Positions 34,429 through 42,949 of a stretch of DNA of 50,677 nucleotides are shown in pieces. Source of the DNA: Bacteroidales bacterium M8 (GTDB taxonomy: Bacteria; Bacteroidota; Bacteroidia; Bacteroidales; Muribaculaceae); contig LUJS01000041.1 in NCBI GenBank assembly GCA_001689495.1, positions 1-50,677 on the forward strand, given 5' to 3'. Under the pieces are notes generated by a model. That model did not search any database. It was not told the origin of the DNA and saw only the letters and a list, made by a program, of their open reading frames with translations. Position 1 is the stretch's first letter. Each line of letters opens with the position of its first letter. A program made the translations under genes and the position numbers.

Positions 34429-36798
34429 TCAGTCAAAGACGCCATCGAGCGAGGCCTCCTCGGCATCACTGTCACTGTCGACCTCTTCGGGATACTCGCC
34501 ATAAAATTCCTTTTCGCAAAGATTGATATCGGCGGGAAAATCGAATTTGGCTGACTGTGAATATTTAAGCTCGGGGTCGGCATAGACCTTCTTCATGAAA
34601 CGGCCATAGATTGGGAGAGCCATCGAGGCACCCTGTCCATAGGCCATCGTGTTGAAGTGGATGAACCTCTCCTCGCCGCCGACCCAAGTGCCAGCTACGA
34701 GCTCGGGGGTGAATCCCATGAACCAGCCGTCGGCATTATAGTTGGTCGTGCCTGTCTTGCCACCCATCTCGGCAGTAAGGCCGAAACGCGAGCGCACTCT
34801 GTGGGCGGTACCCTCGTTCACGACATTCAGCAGCATCGAGAGGATTCTGTAATATGCCTTCTCGGATATGACCTCGGTGTGACGGGGCGAGAACTCAGAT
34901 ATTATGTTGCCGTTATTGTCTGCAATGGCGGTGACGAACATCGGGTCGACCCTCATGCCATTGTTGGCAAAGGCCGAGTAAGCGGTCACCATCTCCTTGA
35001 CCGAGACATCGGCCGGACCGAGACAGAGAGACATGACGGGAGGCAGAGGAGCCGTGATGCCGAAATTGTGCATTGTCCTGACAAGCGAGGGGGGCGACAA
35101 CTGCGAGATAAGTCTGGCCGAAATCCAGTTGTTCGAGTTGGTCAGCGCCCAGCGCAGGTCCACCATGTCCCCCACTCTCGCGCTTCCCGCATTTCGGGGC
35201 GCCCACACCTTGCCGGTCTCGTCCTTGAGTATCGGCTGTGTGTTCGAGAATACATCGCACGGCGTATAACCCTCCTCCATGGCATAGGTATAGAGGAACG
35301 GCTTGACGGTCGAACCTATCTGTCGGCGTCCGGTCGACACCATGTCATACTGGAAATACGAGAAGTCGGGGCCGCCGACATAAGCCTTGATGTGACCGTT
35401 CAGCGGATTCATGGCCATGAAGCCCGTGCGCAGGAAGTGCTTGTTGTACAGCACCGAGTCGAGGGGCGTCATCACCGTATCGACCGAGCCGTTATAAGTA
35501 AACACCTTCATCTCGCGGGGAGTGTTGAACACACGGTCTATCTCGGCACGCGAGGCACCGCCCTTGACCATGTTGCGGTATCGGTCTGTATTCTTTATGG
35601 CATTCCTTATCAGGTGGTTGCGGCGAATCTCCGAGAGCTCGGCGCGGTCAGTCGTGTAGGGCGCACCCTTAGTGCCGCGCTTCTCGCGGAAGAAAGCCTT
35701 CTGCAAATTACCGCCAAGATGCTCTGCCACAGCCTCCTCGGCATACTTCTGCATGCGCGAGTCGATTGTGGTGTATATCTTCAGTCCGTCGGTATAGATG
35801 TCATACTTTGTTCCGTCGGGCTTGGGATTCTTCTCTATCCATCCGAAGAGCGGATTTGTCTCCCAAGCGATCGAGTCGTCTATGAACTTTTGGGTCTCCC
35901 AGCCTCGATAGTTCGAGCGCTCGGGACGCTTGGCACGCAACATTCGCCTGAGCTCCTCGCGGAAATATGGCGCAATTCCGTCCTTGACATCCACGCGGTG
36001 GAAACTGAGCGTCAGGGGCAACGCCGACAGCGAGTCGGCATCTGCCTGCGACAGCTTGCCGGCCTTGACCATCTGAGCGAATACCGTATTGCGGCGCTGT
36101 CTGGTGCGTTCGTTGTGGCGGACGGGGTTATAATATGACGGATTCTTCACCATTCCGACCAGAGTGGCGGCCTCCTCGACATTGAGATCCTTGGGCTCCT
36201 TGCCGAAATAGATGTGAGCTGCGCTCTTGATGCCTACTGCGTTATAGAGAAAGTCGAACTGGTTGAGATACATCTTGATAATCTCCTCTTTCGAGTAATA
36301 TCGTTCGAGCTTCACGGCAATCATCCACTCTATGGGCTTCTGCATTGCGCGGGTCAGGAGACCCGAGCTCGTGGGCGAGTACAACTGCTTGGCAAGCTGC
36401 TGGGTCAGGGTCGATCCGCCGCCCGCATTCTTGTTGCCCATGATGAGCGTCTTGACCAGCACGCGGCCAAGACCGCGCATATCAATGCCCGAATGTTCCT
36501 CGAACCTGACATCCTCTGTCGATATGAGGGCATCAATGACATGAGGCGACACCTCGTCAAAATCGGCATAGACACGGTTGCCCGTACCGGCAAAATATCG
36601 GCCAATCTCCTTGCCGTCGGCCGAATAGAGCACCGAGGCATAGCGGTCTGTCGGGTTTTTCAGCTCTTCGACCGGGGGCATGTAACCTATCACGCCGTTA
36701 TAGACGAGAAACAGGAACAGGAATACACCTATCACACCGAGTCCGAACAGGATCCAGAGAGTGGCTATGATGCCTCGGCCGAAATTGGGCTTTTTCAT
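34429..36798 (-). CDS. Penicillin-binding protein 1A
   Basis: A 789-residue bifunctional peptidoglycan synthase. One N-terminal membrane helix (about 14-36) is followed by the glycosyltransferase domain (RFEEHSGID and GGSTLTQQLAKQLY), then a transpeptidase domain with active-site STVK, SNN and KTGT motifs. All catalytic signatures are present. An acidic C-terminal tail (EEVDSDSDAEE) is added. It lies 48 nt downstream of the GDP-fucose synthase gene, probably in the same transcript. Confidence 0.92.
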   Translation of the reverse strand: MKKPNFGRGIIATLWILFGLGVIGVFLFLFLVYNGVIGYMPPVEELKNPTDRYASVLYSADGKEIGRYFAGTGNRVYADFDEVSPHVIDALISTEDVRFEEHSGIDMRGLGRVLVKTLIMGNKNAGGGSTLTQQLAKQLYSPTSSGLLTRAMQKPIEWMIAVKLERYYSKEEIIKMYLNQFDFLYNAVGIKSAAHIYFGKEPKDLNVEEAATLVGMVKNPSYYNPVRHNERTRQRRNTVFAQMVKAGKLSQADADSLSALPLTLSFHRVDVKDGIAPYFREELRRMLRAKRPERSNYRGWETQKFIDDSIAWETNPLFGWIEKNPKPDGTKYDIYTDGLKIYTTIDSRMQKYAEEAVAEHLGGNLQKAFFREKRGTKGAPYTTDRAELSEIRRNHLIRNAIKNTDRYRNMVKGGASRAEIDRVFNTPREMKVFTYNGSVDTVMTPLDSVLYNKHFLRTGFMAMNPLNGHIKAYVGGPDFSYFQYDMVSTGRRQIGSTVKPFLYTYAMEEGYTPCDVFSNTQPILKDETGKVWAPRNAGSARVGDMVDLRWALTNSNNWISARLISQLSPPSLVRTMHNFGITAPLPPVMSLCLGPADVSVKEMVTAYSAFANNGMRVDPMFVTAIADNNGNIISEFSPRHTEVISEKAYYRILSMLLNVVNEGTAHRVRSRFGLTAEMGGKTGTTNYNADGWFMGFTPELVAGTWVGGEERFIHFNTMAYGQGASMALPIYGRFMKKVYADPELKYSQSAKFDFPADINLCEKEFYGEYPEEVDSDSDAEEASLDGVFD

Positions 36799-36846
36799 AT
36801 ATTGTCTTGAAGAGAAGATATATGTTCGTAATTCAGATCTGCGTCC

Positions 36847-37788
36847 TTATCGCTCGGCACGCATGGGATTCGAGAGGAAATCCTCGTATGCCAGCCTGAT
36901 GCCGTCGGCGAGCTCGGTCTTGTATGTCCAGCCGAGCCCGGCAGCCTTCGATACGTCGAGCAGCTTGCGGGGAGTTCCGTTGGGGCGGGTCGTATCCCAG
37001 AGTATCGCTCCCTCATATCCTACGGTCTTGGCCACGAGTTCGGTCAGCTCCTTGATGGTCAGCTCCTTGCCGGTACCGGCATTGACCGTTTCGTTGCCAG
37101 AATAGTTGTTCATCAGGAACACGCAGAGGTTGGCAAGGTCGTCGACATAGAGGAACTCGCGCAGCGGACTGCCGTCACCCCAGCAGGTCACCTCGGTCAG
37201 CCCCTGCTCCTTGGCCTCGTGAAAGCGGCGTATCAGCGCGGGGAGCACATGCGAGTGCTCGGGATGATAGTTGTCGTTGGGTCCATAGAGGTTGGTCGGC
37301 ATGACCGAGATATAGTCGGTGCCATACTGACGGTTGAGGAACTCGCAGTATTTCAGTCCCGAAATCTTGGCGAGGGCGTATGCCTCGTTGGTCTTTTCGA
37401 GCTCCGAGGTCAGCAGACAGCTCTCGGGCATGGGCTGGGGAGCCAGACGGGGATATATGCAGGAAGACCCGAGGAACTCGAGCTTCTTGCAGCCGTTGCG
37501 CCATGCAGCGTTGATGACATTCATCTCGAGCATCATGTTGTCATACATGAAATCGGCCAGCGCGGACGAGTTGGCAATGATTCCGCCCACCTTAGCGGCG
37601 GCGAGAAAAACATATTCAGGTTTTTCAGCCTCAAAGAAATCATTGACGGCCTGCTGGTTGATCAGGTCGAGCTCGGCGTGTGTTCGTGTGATGATATTGT
37701 TATATCCGAGGCGCTTCAGCTCGCGGACTATGGCAGAACCTACCATGCCACGATGGCCTGCGACATAAATTTTTGAATTTTTTTCCAT
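36847..37788 (-). CDS. fcl: GDP-L-fucose synthase
   Basis: A 313-residue short-chain dehydrogenase-type epimerase/reductase that converts GDP-4-keto-6-deoxymannose to GDP-L-fucose using NADPH. The nucleotide-binding GHRGMVGSAIV is at the N-terminus, with the catalytic SSCIYP (Ser) and YALAK (Tyr-x-x-x-Lys). It could supply fucose for surface glycans. No GDP-mannose dehydratase gene (gmd) is adjacent within this window. Confidence 0.92.
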   Translation of the reverse strand: MEKNSKIYVAGHRGMVGSAIVRELKRLGYNNIITRTHAELDLINQQAVNDFFEAEKPEYVFLAAAKVGGIIANSSALADFMYDNMMLEMNVINAAWRNGCKKLEFLGSSCIYPRLAPQPMPESCLLTSELEKTNEAYALAKISGLKYCEFLNRQYGTDYISVMPTNLYGPNDNYHPEHSHVLPALIRRFHEAKEQGLTEVTCWGDGSPLREFLYVDDLANLCVFLMNNYSGNETVNAGTGKELTIKELTELVAKTVGYEGAILWDTTRPNGTPRKLLDVSKAAGLGWTYKTELADGIRLAYEDFLSNPMRAER

Positions 37789-37808
37789 AAATGTGTCGTT
37801 TCAACCCA

Positions 37809-37839
37809 CAAAATTACAAAAATAGCCTGAGGTGTGAAA
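37809..37839 (-). promoter_or_regulatory. Promoter of fcl and the PBP1A gene
   Basis: On the minus strand TTTC (37836-37839), 19 bp, TAATTTTG (37809-37816). The start near 37803 leaves a short leader before the ATG at 37788. Confidence 0.65.
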
Positions 37840-37869
37840 GATGCAAAACCGATTTTAACAGATATTGTA

Positions 37870-38940
37870 TCAACGGTGAGACACCCTGTAATAAAGCACG
37901 ATGGCTATTATGGAATAGATGATATTTGGAATCCACATCGCCACAAAGGGAGACGTGGCTCCCGAGACGGCAAACGTGGACGTCACTGTCATGAACAGTA
38001 TATAGCTGAAACTCAGCACGAGACCGATGCCGATGTTCACGCCCATGCCGCCCTTGACCTTGCGCGACGACAGGGCCATGCCTATCACGGTTAGGATGAA
38101 TGCCGCCGCCGTCATGGCATACCTGCGATGATTTTCTATCTCGAAGCTCTTGATGTTGGCCACGCCCCTTGCCTTCTGCCGCTCGATGTATTCGCGCAGC
38201 TCGGGCGAGGTCATGGTCTCGTGGTCGTTCTTGGAGATAAGGAAGTCTCTTGGCTCGAACGGTATCACCGTGTCGAGTCGCTGGCCGCGGCGGATGATCT
38301 CGCGCTGGCCCTCGAAATCGCGTATCATATAGTCGCGCACCGTCCAGTTGTGCAGCGTGTCCCAGCGTATCGACTGGGCGGTGAGGCGCGACACGAGCCT
38401 CTTGCCGTCAAAAGACTCGAGCGAGAACTTATAGCCGGTCTTCTGCAGGTTGTCATAGCGCGACATATAGGCTATCTCGCCCTTGGCCACCTGCAACTGT
38501 ATGTTGGCACCATAGTCCACCCTCTTGTTCTTGACATAGGTGTTGGTATACTCGATTCTCTCGACATTGGCCGGGGGAATGATATAGGCGCTCAGCACAT
38601 AGGTCGCCAAGGCTATGACCGCCGCGCTAATCATATAGGGCCTGAGCAATCGGTTGTAGCTCATGCCGGTCGAGAGCATCGCGATGATCTCGCTGTTGTC
38701 GGCCAGCTTGGACGTGAAGAATATGACCGCGATAAACGTGAAGAGCGGACTGAACTGATTTGCGAAATATGGCAGGAAGTTGAGAAAATAGTCGAAAATA
38801 GTGGCCTTGAGCGGCGCTTTCAGGAATGCGTCAAGTTTCTCGTTGATGTCGAACATCACCGTGATGGCAAGAATCAGCGCTATGGCAAAGAGATAAGTGC
38901 CGAGAAACTTACGGATTATGTACCAGTCGAGTATCTTCAC
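37870..38940 (-). CDS. LptF/LptG-family lipopolysaccharide export permease
   Basis: A 356-residue YjgP/YjgQ-family inner membrane protein. It has helices near residues 10-35, 50-75 and 100-120, a periplasmic domain, then three C-terminal helices. It forms the channel part of the LptB2FG ABC exporter that extracts lipopolysaccharide. Only one permease gene is here; a partner would be elsewhere. It starts 9 nt after tgt, the common Bacteroidales gene order. Confidence 0.87.
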   Translation of the reverse strand: MKILDWYIIRKFLGTYLFAIALILAITVMFDINEKLDAFLKAPLKATIFDYFLNFLPYFANQFSPLFTFIAVIFFTSKLADNSEIIAMLSTGMSYNRLLRPYMISAAVIALATYVLSAYIIPPANVERIEYTNTYVKNKRVDYGANIQLQVAKGEIAYMSRYDNLQKTGYKFSLESFDGKRLVSRLTAQSIRWDTLHNWTVRDYMIRDFEGQREIIRRGQRLDTVIPFEPRDFLISKNDHETMTSPELREYIERQKARGVANIKSFEIENHRRYAMTAAAFILTVIGMALSSRKVKGGMGVNIGIGLVLSFSYILFMTVTSTFAVSGATSPFVAMWIPNIIYSIIAIVLYYRVSHR

Positions 38941-38949
38941 TTCAGAATA

Positions 38950-40080
38950 TCAGAGACGTCTCGTGACGTTTTCGACCATCCCGGTCTTCCATGACTTGAA
39001 GTCGCCCGCGATGATGTGCCTGCGGGCCTCGCCAACCAGCCAGAGATAGAACGCGAGGTTATGTATCGAGGCAATCTGCATTGCCAGAATCTCGTCGGCG
39101 ATGAACAGATGGCGCAGATATGCCTTGGAGTATGCGCGGTCCACATAGCTGGGGCCATCCTCCTGAATCGGCGAGAAGTCGCGGGCCCATTTCAGGTTGC
39201 GCATGTTCATTATGCCGTGACGTGTAAACAACATACCGTTGCGACCGTTGCGCGTGGGCATGACACAGTCCATCATGTCGACGCCTCGGTCTATGGCCTC
39301 GAGCAGGTTGGCCGGTGTCCCCACGCCCATCAGATAGCGGGGACGGTCTTTGGGCAGGATGTCATTGACCACCTCGATCATCTCGTACATCACCTCGGTA
39401 GGCTCGCCCACGGCAAGTCCGCCGATGGCATTGCCCTCGGCTCCGAGATCGGCCACATGCTTTGCAGCCTCGCGGCGCAACTCGGGATACGTTACGCCCT
39501 GCACGATCGGGAAGAACGCCTGACTGTGTCCGTATCTGGGCTCCGTCGAGTTGAAGTGCTTCCAGCCGCGCTCGAGCCAGCGCTTGGTCAGTTGCAGCGA
39601 TTTTTTGGCGTAATCGAAGTCAGCCGTACCCGGAGGGCACTCGTCGAGGGCCATCATTATGTCCGAGCCTATCGAGCGCTGGATGTCGACCACCCTCTCG
39701 GGCGTGAACAGATGCTTGGAGCCGTCGATGTGGCTGCGGAAATGGGCACCCTCCTCGGTCAGCTTGCGGTTGGCCGAAAGGGAGAACACCTGAAAGCCGC
39801 CGCTGTCCGTGAGTATCGGACGTTCCCAGCCGTTGAACTTGTGCAGGCCACCGGCCTGCTCGAGCACGTCGATGCCCGGACGGAGATAGAGATGATAGGT
39901 ATTGCCGAGGATGATCTGGGCCTTGACATCGTCGCGCAGCTCGTGCATGTGCACGGCCTTGACGCTTCCGAGCGTGCCCACGGGCATGAATATCGGAGTC
40001 TCGATGGTGCCGTGGTCGGTGGTGATCACGCCGGCACGCGCCTCAGATCCGTCGGCGGTGGCGATTACTTTATAGTCCAT
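38950..40080 (-). CDS. tgt: tRNA-guanine transglycosylase, zinc ligands absent
   Basis: A 376-residue enzyme that exchanges guanine for the queuosine precursor at position 34 of certain tRNAs. The catalytic Asp92 (LTDSGGFQ) and nucleophile Asp271 (MDCVMPTR) are present. The usual zinc site CxCxxC...H is not: the region reads QEDGPSYVD (306-314), with only His324 kept. I recall similar cysteine-less sequences in other Bacteroidetes Tgt proteins, so this may be a lineage trait rather than a defect. It is in the glyS-lemA-FKBP-tgt-lptF transcript. Confidence 0.9.
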   Translation of the reverse strand: MDYKVIATADGSEARAGVITTDHGTIETPIFMPVGTLGSVKAVHMHELRDDVKAQIILGNTYHLYLRPGIDVLEQAGGLHKFNGWERPILTDSGGFQVFSLSANRKLTEEGAHFRSHIDGSKHLFTPERVVDIQRSIGSDIMMALDECPPGTADFDYAKKSLQLTKRWLERGWKHFNSTEPRYGHSQAFFPIVQGVTYPELRREAAKHVADLGAEGNAIGGLAVGEPTEVMYEMIEVVNDILPKDRPRYLMGVGTPANLLEAIDRGVDMMDCVMPTRNGRNGMLFTRHGIMNMRNLKWARDFSPIQEDGPSYVDRAYSKAYLRHLFIADEILAMQIASIHNLAFYLWLVGEARRHIIAGDFKSWKTGMVENVTRRL

Positions 40081-40082
40081 TC

Positions 40083-40664
40083 TCAGGGGCGAACTTCGTA
40101 ATAAGGTATATCAACGAGCTTGATGTCGAAAACGAGTGTCGAATAGGGTTTGATTACCGAAAGAGACTGCGCTCCGTAGCCGAGGGTATAGGGTATCACC
40201 ACACGGGCGCTGTCGCCTACCCTCATGTCCTGCAGGGCGATGGTCCAGCCGTCGATAAGCGAGTTGACCTGTGTCCTGAAGATGCTGTCGCCGTATGTCT
40301 TCTGCGTGTACGACGAGTCGAACGGCACGTCGTTGTACAGGCGGCCTATATACTTGACGTCGACGGTCGAGTTGAGCAGCGGCGAGAGATTTCCCTCGGT
40401 CTTGCTGCGGTCGTTGAGATAGCGTATCAGTATCTGTGCCGAGGTGTTCCACTGTGGCGACAGAGTGCTGTAAAAGTTGCGGCCGTCCACGATGAGATAC
40501 TGCTGCTCCTCGAAGAACTTGTTGTTCTCCTCGCGCCACTCGGCATACTGTTCCCAAGTGTCCTTGGTATCGTCATCGTTGCAAGCCGTCATCGAGGCCA
40601 CGAGCGCCAGAGCGCCCATGGCCGGGATGAGGATGCGTGTTTTGACTAATGTCAGTCTTGTCAT
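40083..40664 (-). CDS. FKBP-type peptidyl-prolyl isomerase, lipoprotein
   Basis: A 193-residue protein with a lipoprotein signal ending in SMTAC (Cys about residue 28). A C-terminal FKBP domain (about 95-190) contains VKYIGRL, FDSSY, DGWTIALQDMRVGD and a final VFDIKLVDI strand. It should catalyse proline isomerization of envelope proteins in the periplasm. Its stop lies 2 nt from the tgt start, indicating co-translation. Confidence 0.87.
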   Translation of the reverse strand: MTRLTLVKTRILIPAMGALALVASMTACNDDDTKDTWEQYAEWREENNKFFEEQQYLIVDGRNFYSTLSPQWNTSAQILIRYLNDRSKTEGNLSPLLNSTVDVKYIGRLYNDVPFDSSYTQKTYGDSIFRTQVNSLIDGWTIALQDMRVGDSARVVIPYTLGYGAQSLSVIKPYSTLVFDIKLVDIPYYEVRP

Positions 40665-40684
40665 TACGGATTGGGGTTGCGATT

Positions 40685-41263
40685 TCAGAATTTCACCTCA
40701 GGTGCCTTCTGCGCGGCATCATCGGCTTTGAACTGAGGCTCGGGCTTGAATCCGAACCAGCCGGCATAGATCACGGTAGGAAATTTCTTGATAGCCGTGT
40801 TGTATCCGGCCACAGCCTCGGTATAGCGTCCGCGCGCGGTGGCAATGCGATTCTCGGTGCCCTCGAGCTGCACCTGAAGGTCGCGGAAATTCTCGTTGGC
40901 CTTCAGGTCGGGATAGGCCTCGGTGACGGCCAGAAGCGACTTCAGCGCGCCTGTCAGTTCGTTCTGGGCGGCTTGGAACTTGGCGAGGGTCTCCTCGTTG
41001 AGGTCGTCGGCGTTGATGTTGACCGACGTGGCGGCGGCACGTGCCTGCGTCACCTTCTCGAGGGTCTCGCTTTCGTGCGTGGCATAGCCCTTGACGGTTG
41101 CGACGAGGTTGGGTATCAGGTCTGAGCGACGCTGATACTGATTCTGCACCTCGGCCCATTGCTGTTCCACACCCTGCTTCTGCTCGACGAGCGAGTTGTA
41201 GTTGCAGGAACTCAGGAAGGGCAACATGGCCATGGCCAGAAGGATGAGGCGAAAGTATCTCAT
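40685..41263 (-). CDS. LemA-family lipoprotein
   Basis: A 192-residue helical protein. The N-terminus ends in a lipobox-like FLSSC. The LemA core follows (QQWAEVQNQYQRRSDLIPNLVATVKGYA), with long helices and the C-terminal YNTAIKKFPTVI motif. Role unknown; LemA proteins are envelope-associated. It lies between glyS (48 nt) and the FKBP gene (20 nt). Confidence 0.88.
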   Translation of the reverse strand: MRYFRLILLAMAMLPFLSSCNYNSLVEQKQGVEQQWAEVQNQYQRRSDLIPNLVATVKGYATHESETLEKVTQARAAATSVNINADDLNEETLAKFQAAQNELTGALKSLLAVTEAYPDLKANENFRDLQVQLEGTENRIATARGRYTEAVAGYNTAIKKFPTVIYAGWFGFKPEPQFKADDAAQKAPEVKF

Positions 41264-41311
41264 ACAATTCAGATTTTATGAGGTTTGACGGAGAGATAAT
41301 TGTCGGTTTTG

Positions 41312-42856
41312 TCAACCCAGCTTGCGGAGCAGCGAGTTGATGCTGACCTTTGAGTGTATCAGGGAGTGCAGGTCGGCGATATTGACGCGGGTCTGTGTCA
41401 TCGAGTCACGCTCGCGCAGCGTCACGGTGTTGTCCTCGAGGGTCTGGTGGTCGACGGTTATGCAGAAAGGAGTGCCGATGGCGTCCTGACGGCGATAACG
41501 CTTGCCGATCGAGTCCTTCTCCTCATAGTGTGTGGCGAAGTCGAACTTGAGGTCGTTGACGATCTCGCGAGCCTTGTCGGGCAGACCATCCTTGCGCACG
41601 AGGGGCATGACGGCACACTTGACGGGCGCGAGGGGCGCGGGCAGATGCAGCACGACGCGCTTGTCGCCGCCCTCGAGCTCCTGCTCCTCATAGCTCGAGC
41701 AGAGCACGCTCAGGAACATGCGGTCAACGCCGATCGAGGTCTCGATGACATAGGGGGTGTAGCTCTCGCCCAGCTCGGGGTCGAAATACTGTATCTTCTT
41801 GCCCGAGAATTTCTCGTGCTGGCTGAGGTCGAAATTGGTACGCGAGTGGATGCCCTCGACCTCCTTGAAACCGAACGGCATCTGGAACTCGATGTCGGTG
41901 GCGGCGTTGGCATAGTGGGCCAGCTTCTCGTGGTCGTGATAGCGATATTTCTCGTCGCCAAGACCGAGAGCCTTGTGCCAGCGCAGACGGAACTCCTTCC
42001 AGTTCTTGAACCATTCCATCTCAGAGCCGGGACGCACGAAGAACTGCATCTCCATCTGCTCGAACTCCCTCATGCGGAAGATGAACTGACGTGCCACGAT
42101 CTCGTTGCGGAATGCCTTGCCTATCTGTGCGATGCCGAAGGGGATGCGCATGCGGCCCGTCTTCTGCACGTTGAGGTAGTTGACGAAGATACCCTGTGCC
42201 GTCTCGGGACGCAGGTAAACGGTCATGGCGCCGTCGGCGGTCGAGCCCATCTCGGTGCTGAACATGAGGTTGAACTGACGAACGTCCGTCCAGTTCTTGG
42301 TGCCGGATATGGGACATACGATCTCCTCGTCGATGATGATCTGACGGAGCTCGTCGAGATTGCCGTCGTTCATGGCCTTGGCGAAACGCTCGTGCAGGGC
42401 ATCGCGCTTGGCGGCATGCTCGAGCACGCGGGGATTGGTCTGACGGAACATGGCCTCGTCAAACGACTCGCCGAAACGCTTGGCGGCCTTGGCCACCTCT
42501 TTTTCTATCTTGTCCTCGATCTTGGCTATCTGCTCCTCGATGAGCACGTCGGCGCGATAGCGCTTCTTCGAGTCCTTGTTGTCGATCAGGGGGTCGTTGA
42601 ACGCATCGACATGACCCGAGGCTTTCCAGATGGTGGGGTGCATGAAGATGGCCGAGTCTATGCCCACGATGTTCTCGTGGAGAAGGGTCATCGAATCCCA
42701 CCAATAACGCTTGATGTTGTTCTTGAGCTCTACGCCGTTCTGGCCGTAGTCATAGACAGCCGACAGACCGTCATAGATCTCGCTCGAAGGAAATACGAAG
42801 CCATACTCCTTGGCGTGGCTCACGATCTTTTTGAATACATCTTCCTGGGTAGCCAT
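41312..42856 (-). CDS. glyS: Glycine--tRNA ligase (alpha2 type)
   Basis: A 514-residue class II aminoacyl-tRNA synthetase that charges tRNA-Gly. The N-terminal motif 1 region, a motif 2-like FRNEIVARQFIFRMREFEQME, and the motif 3 region with SIGVDRMFL are visible, followed by the anticodon-binding domain. The single-chain length fits the alpha2 form rather than the two-subunit glyQ/glyS enzyme. First gene of its operon. Confidence 0.93.
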   Translation of the reverse strand: MATQEDVFKKIVSHAKEYGFVFPSSEIYDGLSAVYDYGQNGVELKNNIKRYWWDSMTLLHENIVGIDSAIFMHPTIWKASGHVDAFNDPLIDNKDSKKRYRADVLIEEQIAKIEDKIEKEVAKAAKRFGESFDEAMFRQTNPRVLEHAAKRDALHERFAKAMNDGNLDELRQIIIDEEIVCPISGTKNWTDVRQFNLMFSTEMGSTADGAMTVYLRPETAQGIFVNYLNVQKTGRMRIPFGIAQIGKAFRNEIVARQFIFRMREFEQMEMQFFVRPGSEMEWFKNWKEFRLRWHKALGLGDEKYRYHDHEKLAHYANAATDIEFQMPFGFKEVEGIHSRTNFDLSQHEKFSGKKIQYFDPELGESYTPYVIETSIGVDRMFLSVLCSSYEEQELEGGDKRVVLHLPAPLAPVKCAVMPLVRKDGLPDKAREIVNDLKFDFATHYEEKDSIGKRYRRQDAIGTPFCITVDHQTLEDNTVTLRERDSMTQTRVNIADLHSLIHSKVSINSLLRKLG

Positions 42857-42907
42857 TTTCTGTATTGTGATTTTTGGTTTTATATTTCAGTTTTGCAATT
42901 CAAGTGG

Positions 42908-42941
42908 CAAAGTTACAAAATTTTTTCTAACGGAGAGACAA
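42908..42941 (-). promoter_or_regulatory. Possible glyS operon promoter
   Basis: On the minus strand TAACTTTG (42908-42915) is a good -7 box about 45 nt before glyS. The nearest TTTG (from 42939) is 23 bp upstream, longer than the usual 19-21, so the assignment rests mainly on the -7 element. Confidence 0.5.
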
Positions 42942-42949
42942 AATGAAAC

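Noticed and set aside
34657..36138. 493-codon open frame on the + strand
   Set aside because: Antisense to the PBP1A gene; no recognisable domains, His and Arg-rich shadow composition.
41354..42946. 530-codon open frame on the + strand
   Set aside because: Antisense to glyS, whose class II synthetase motifs are unmistakable.
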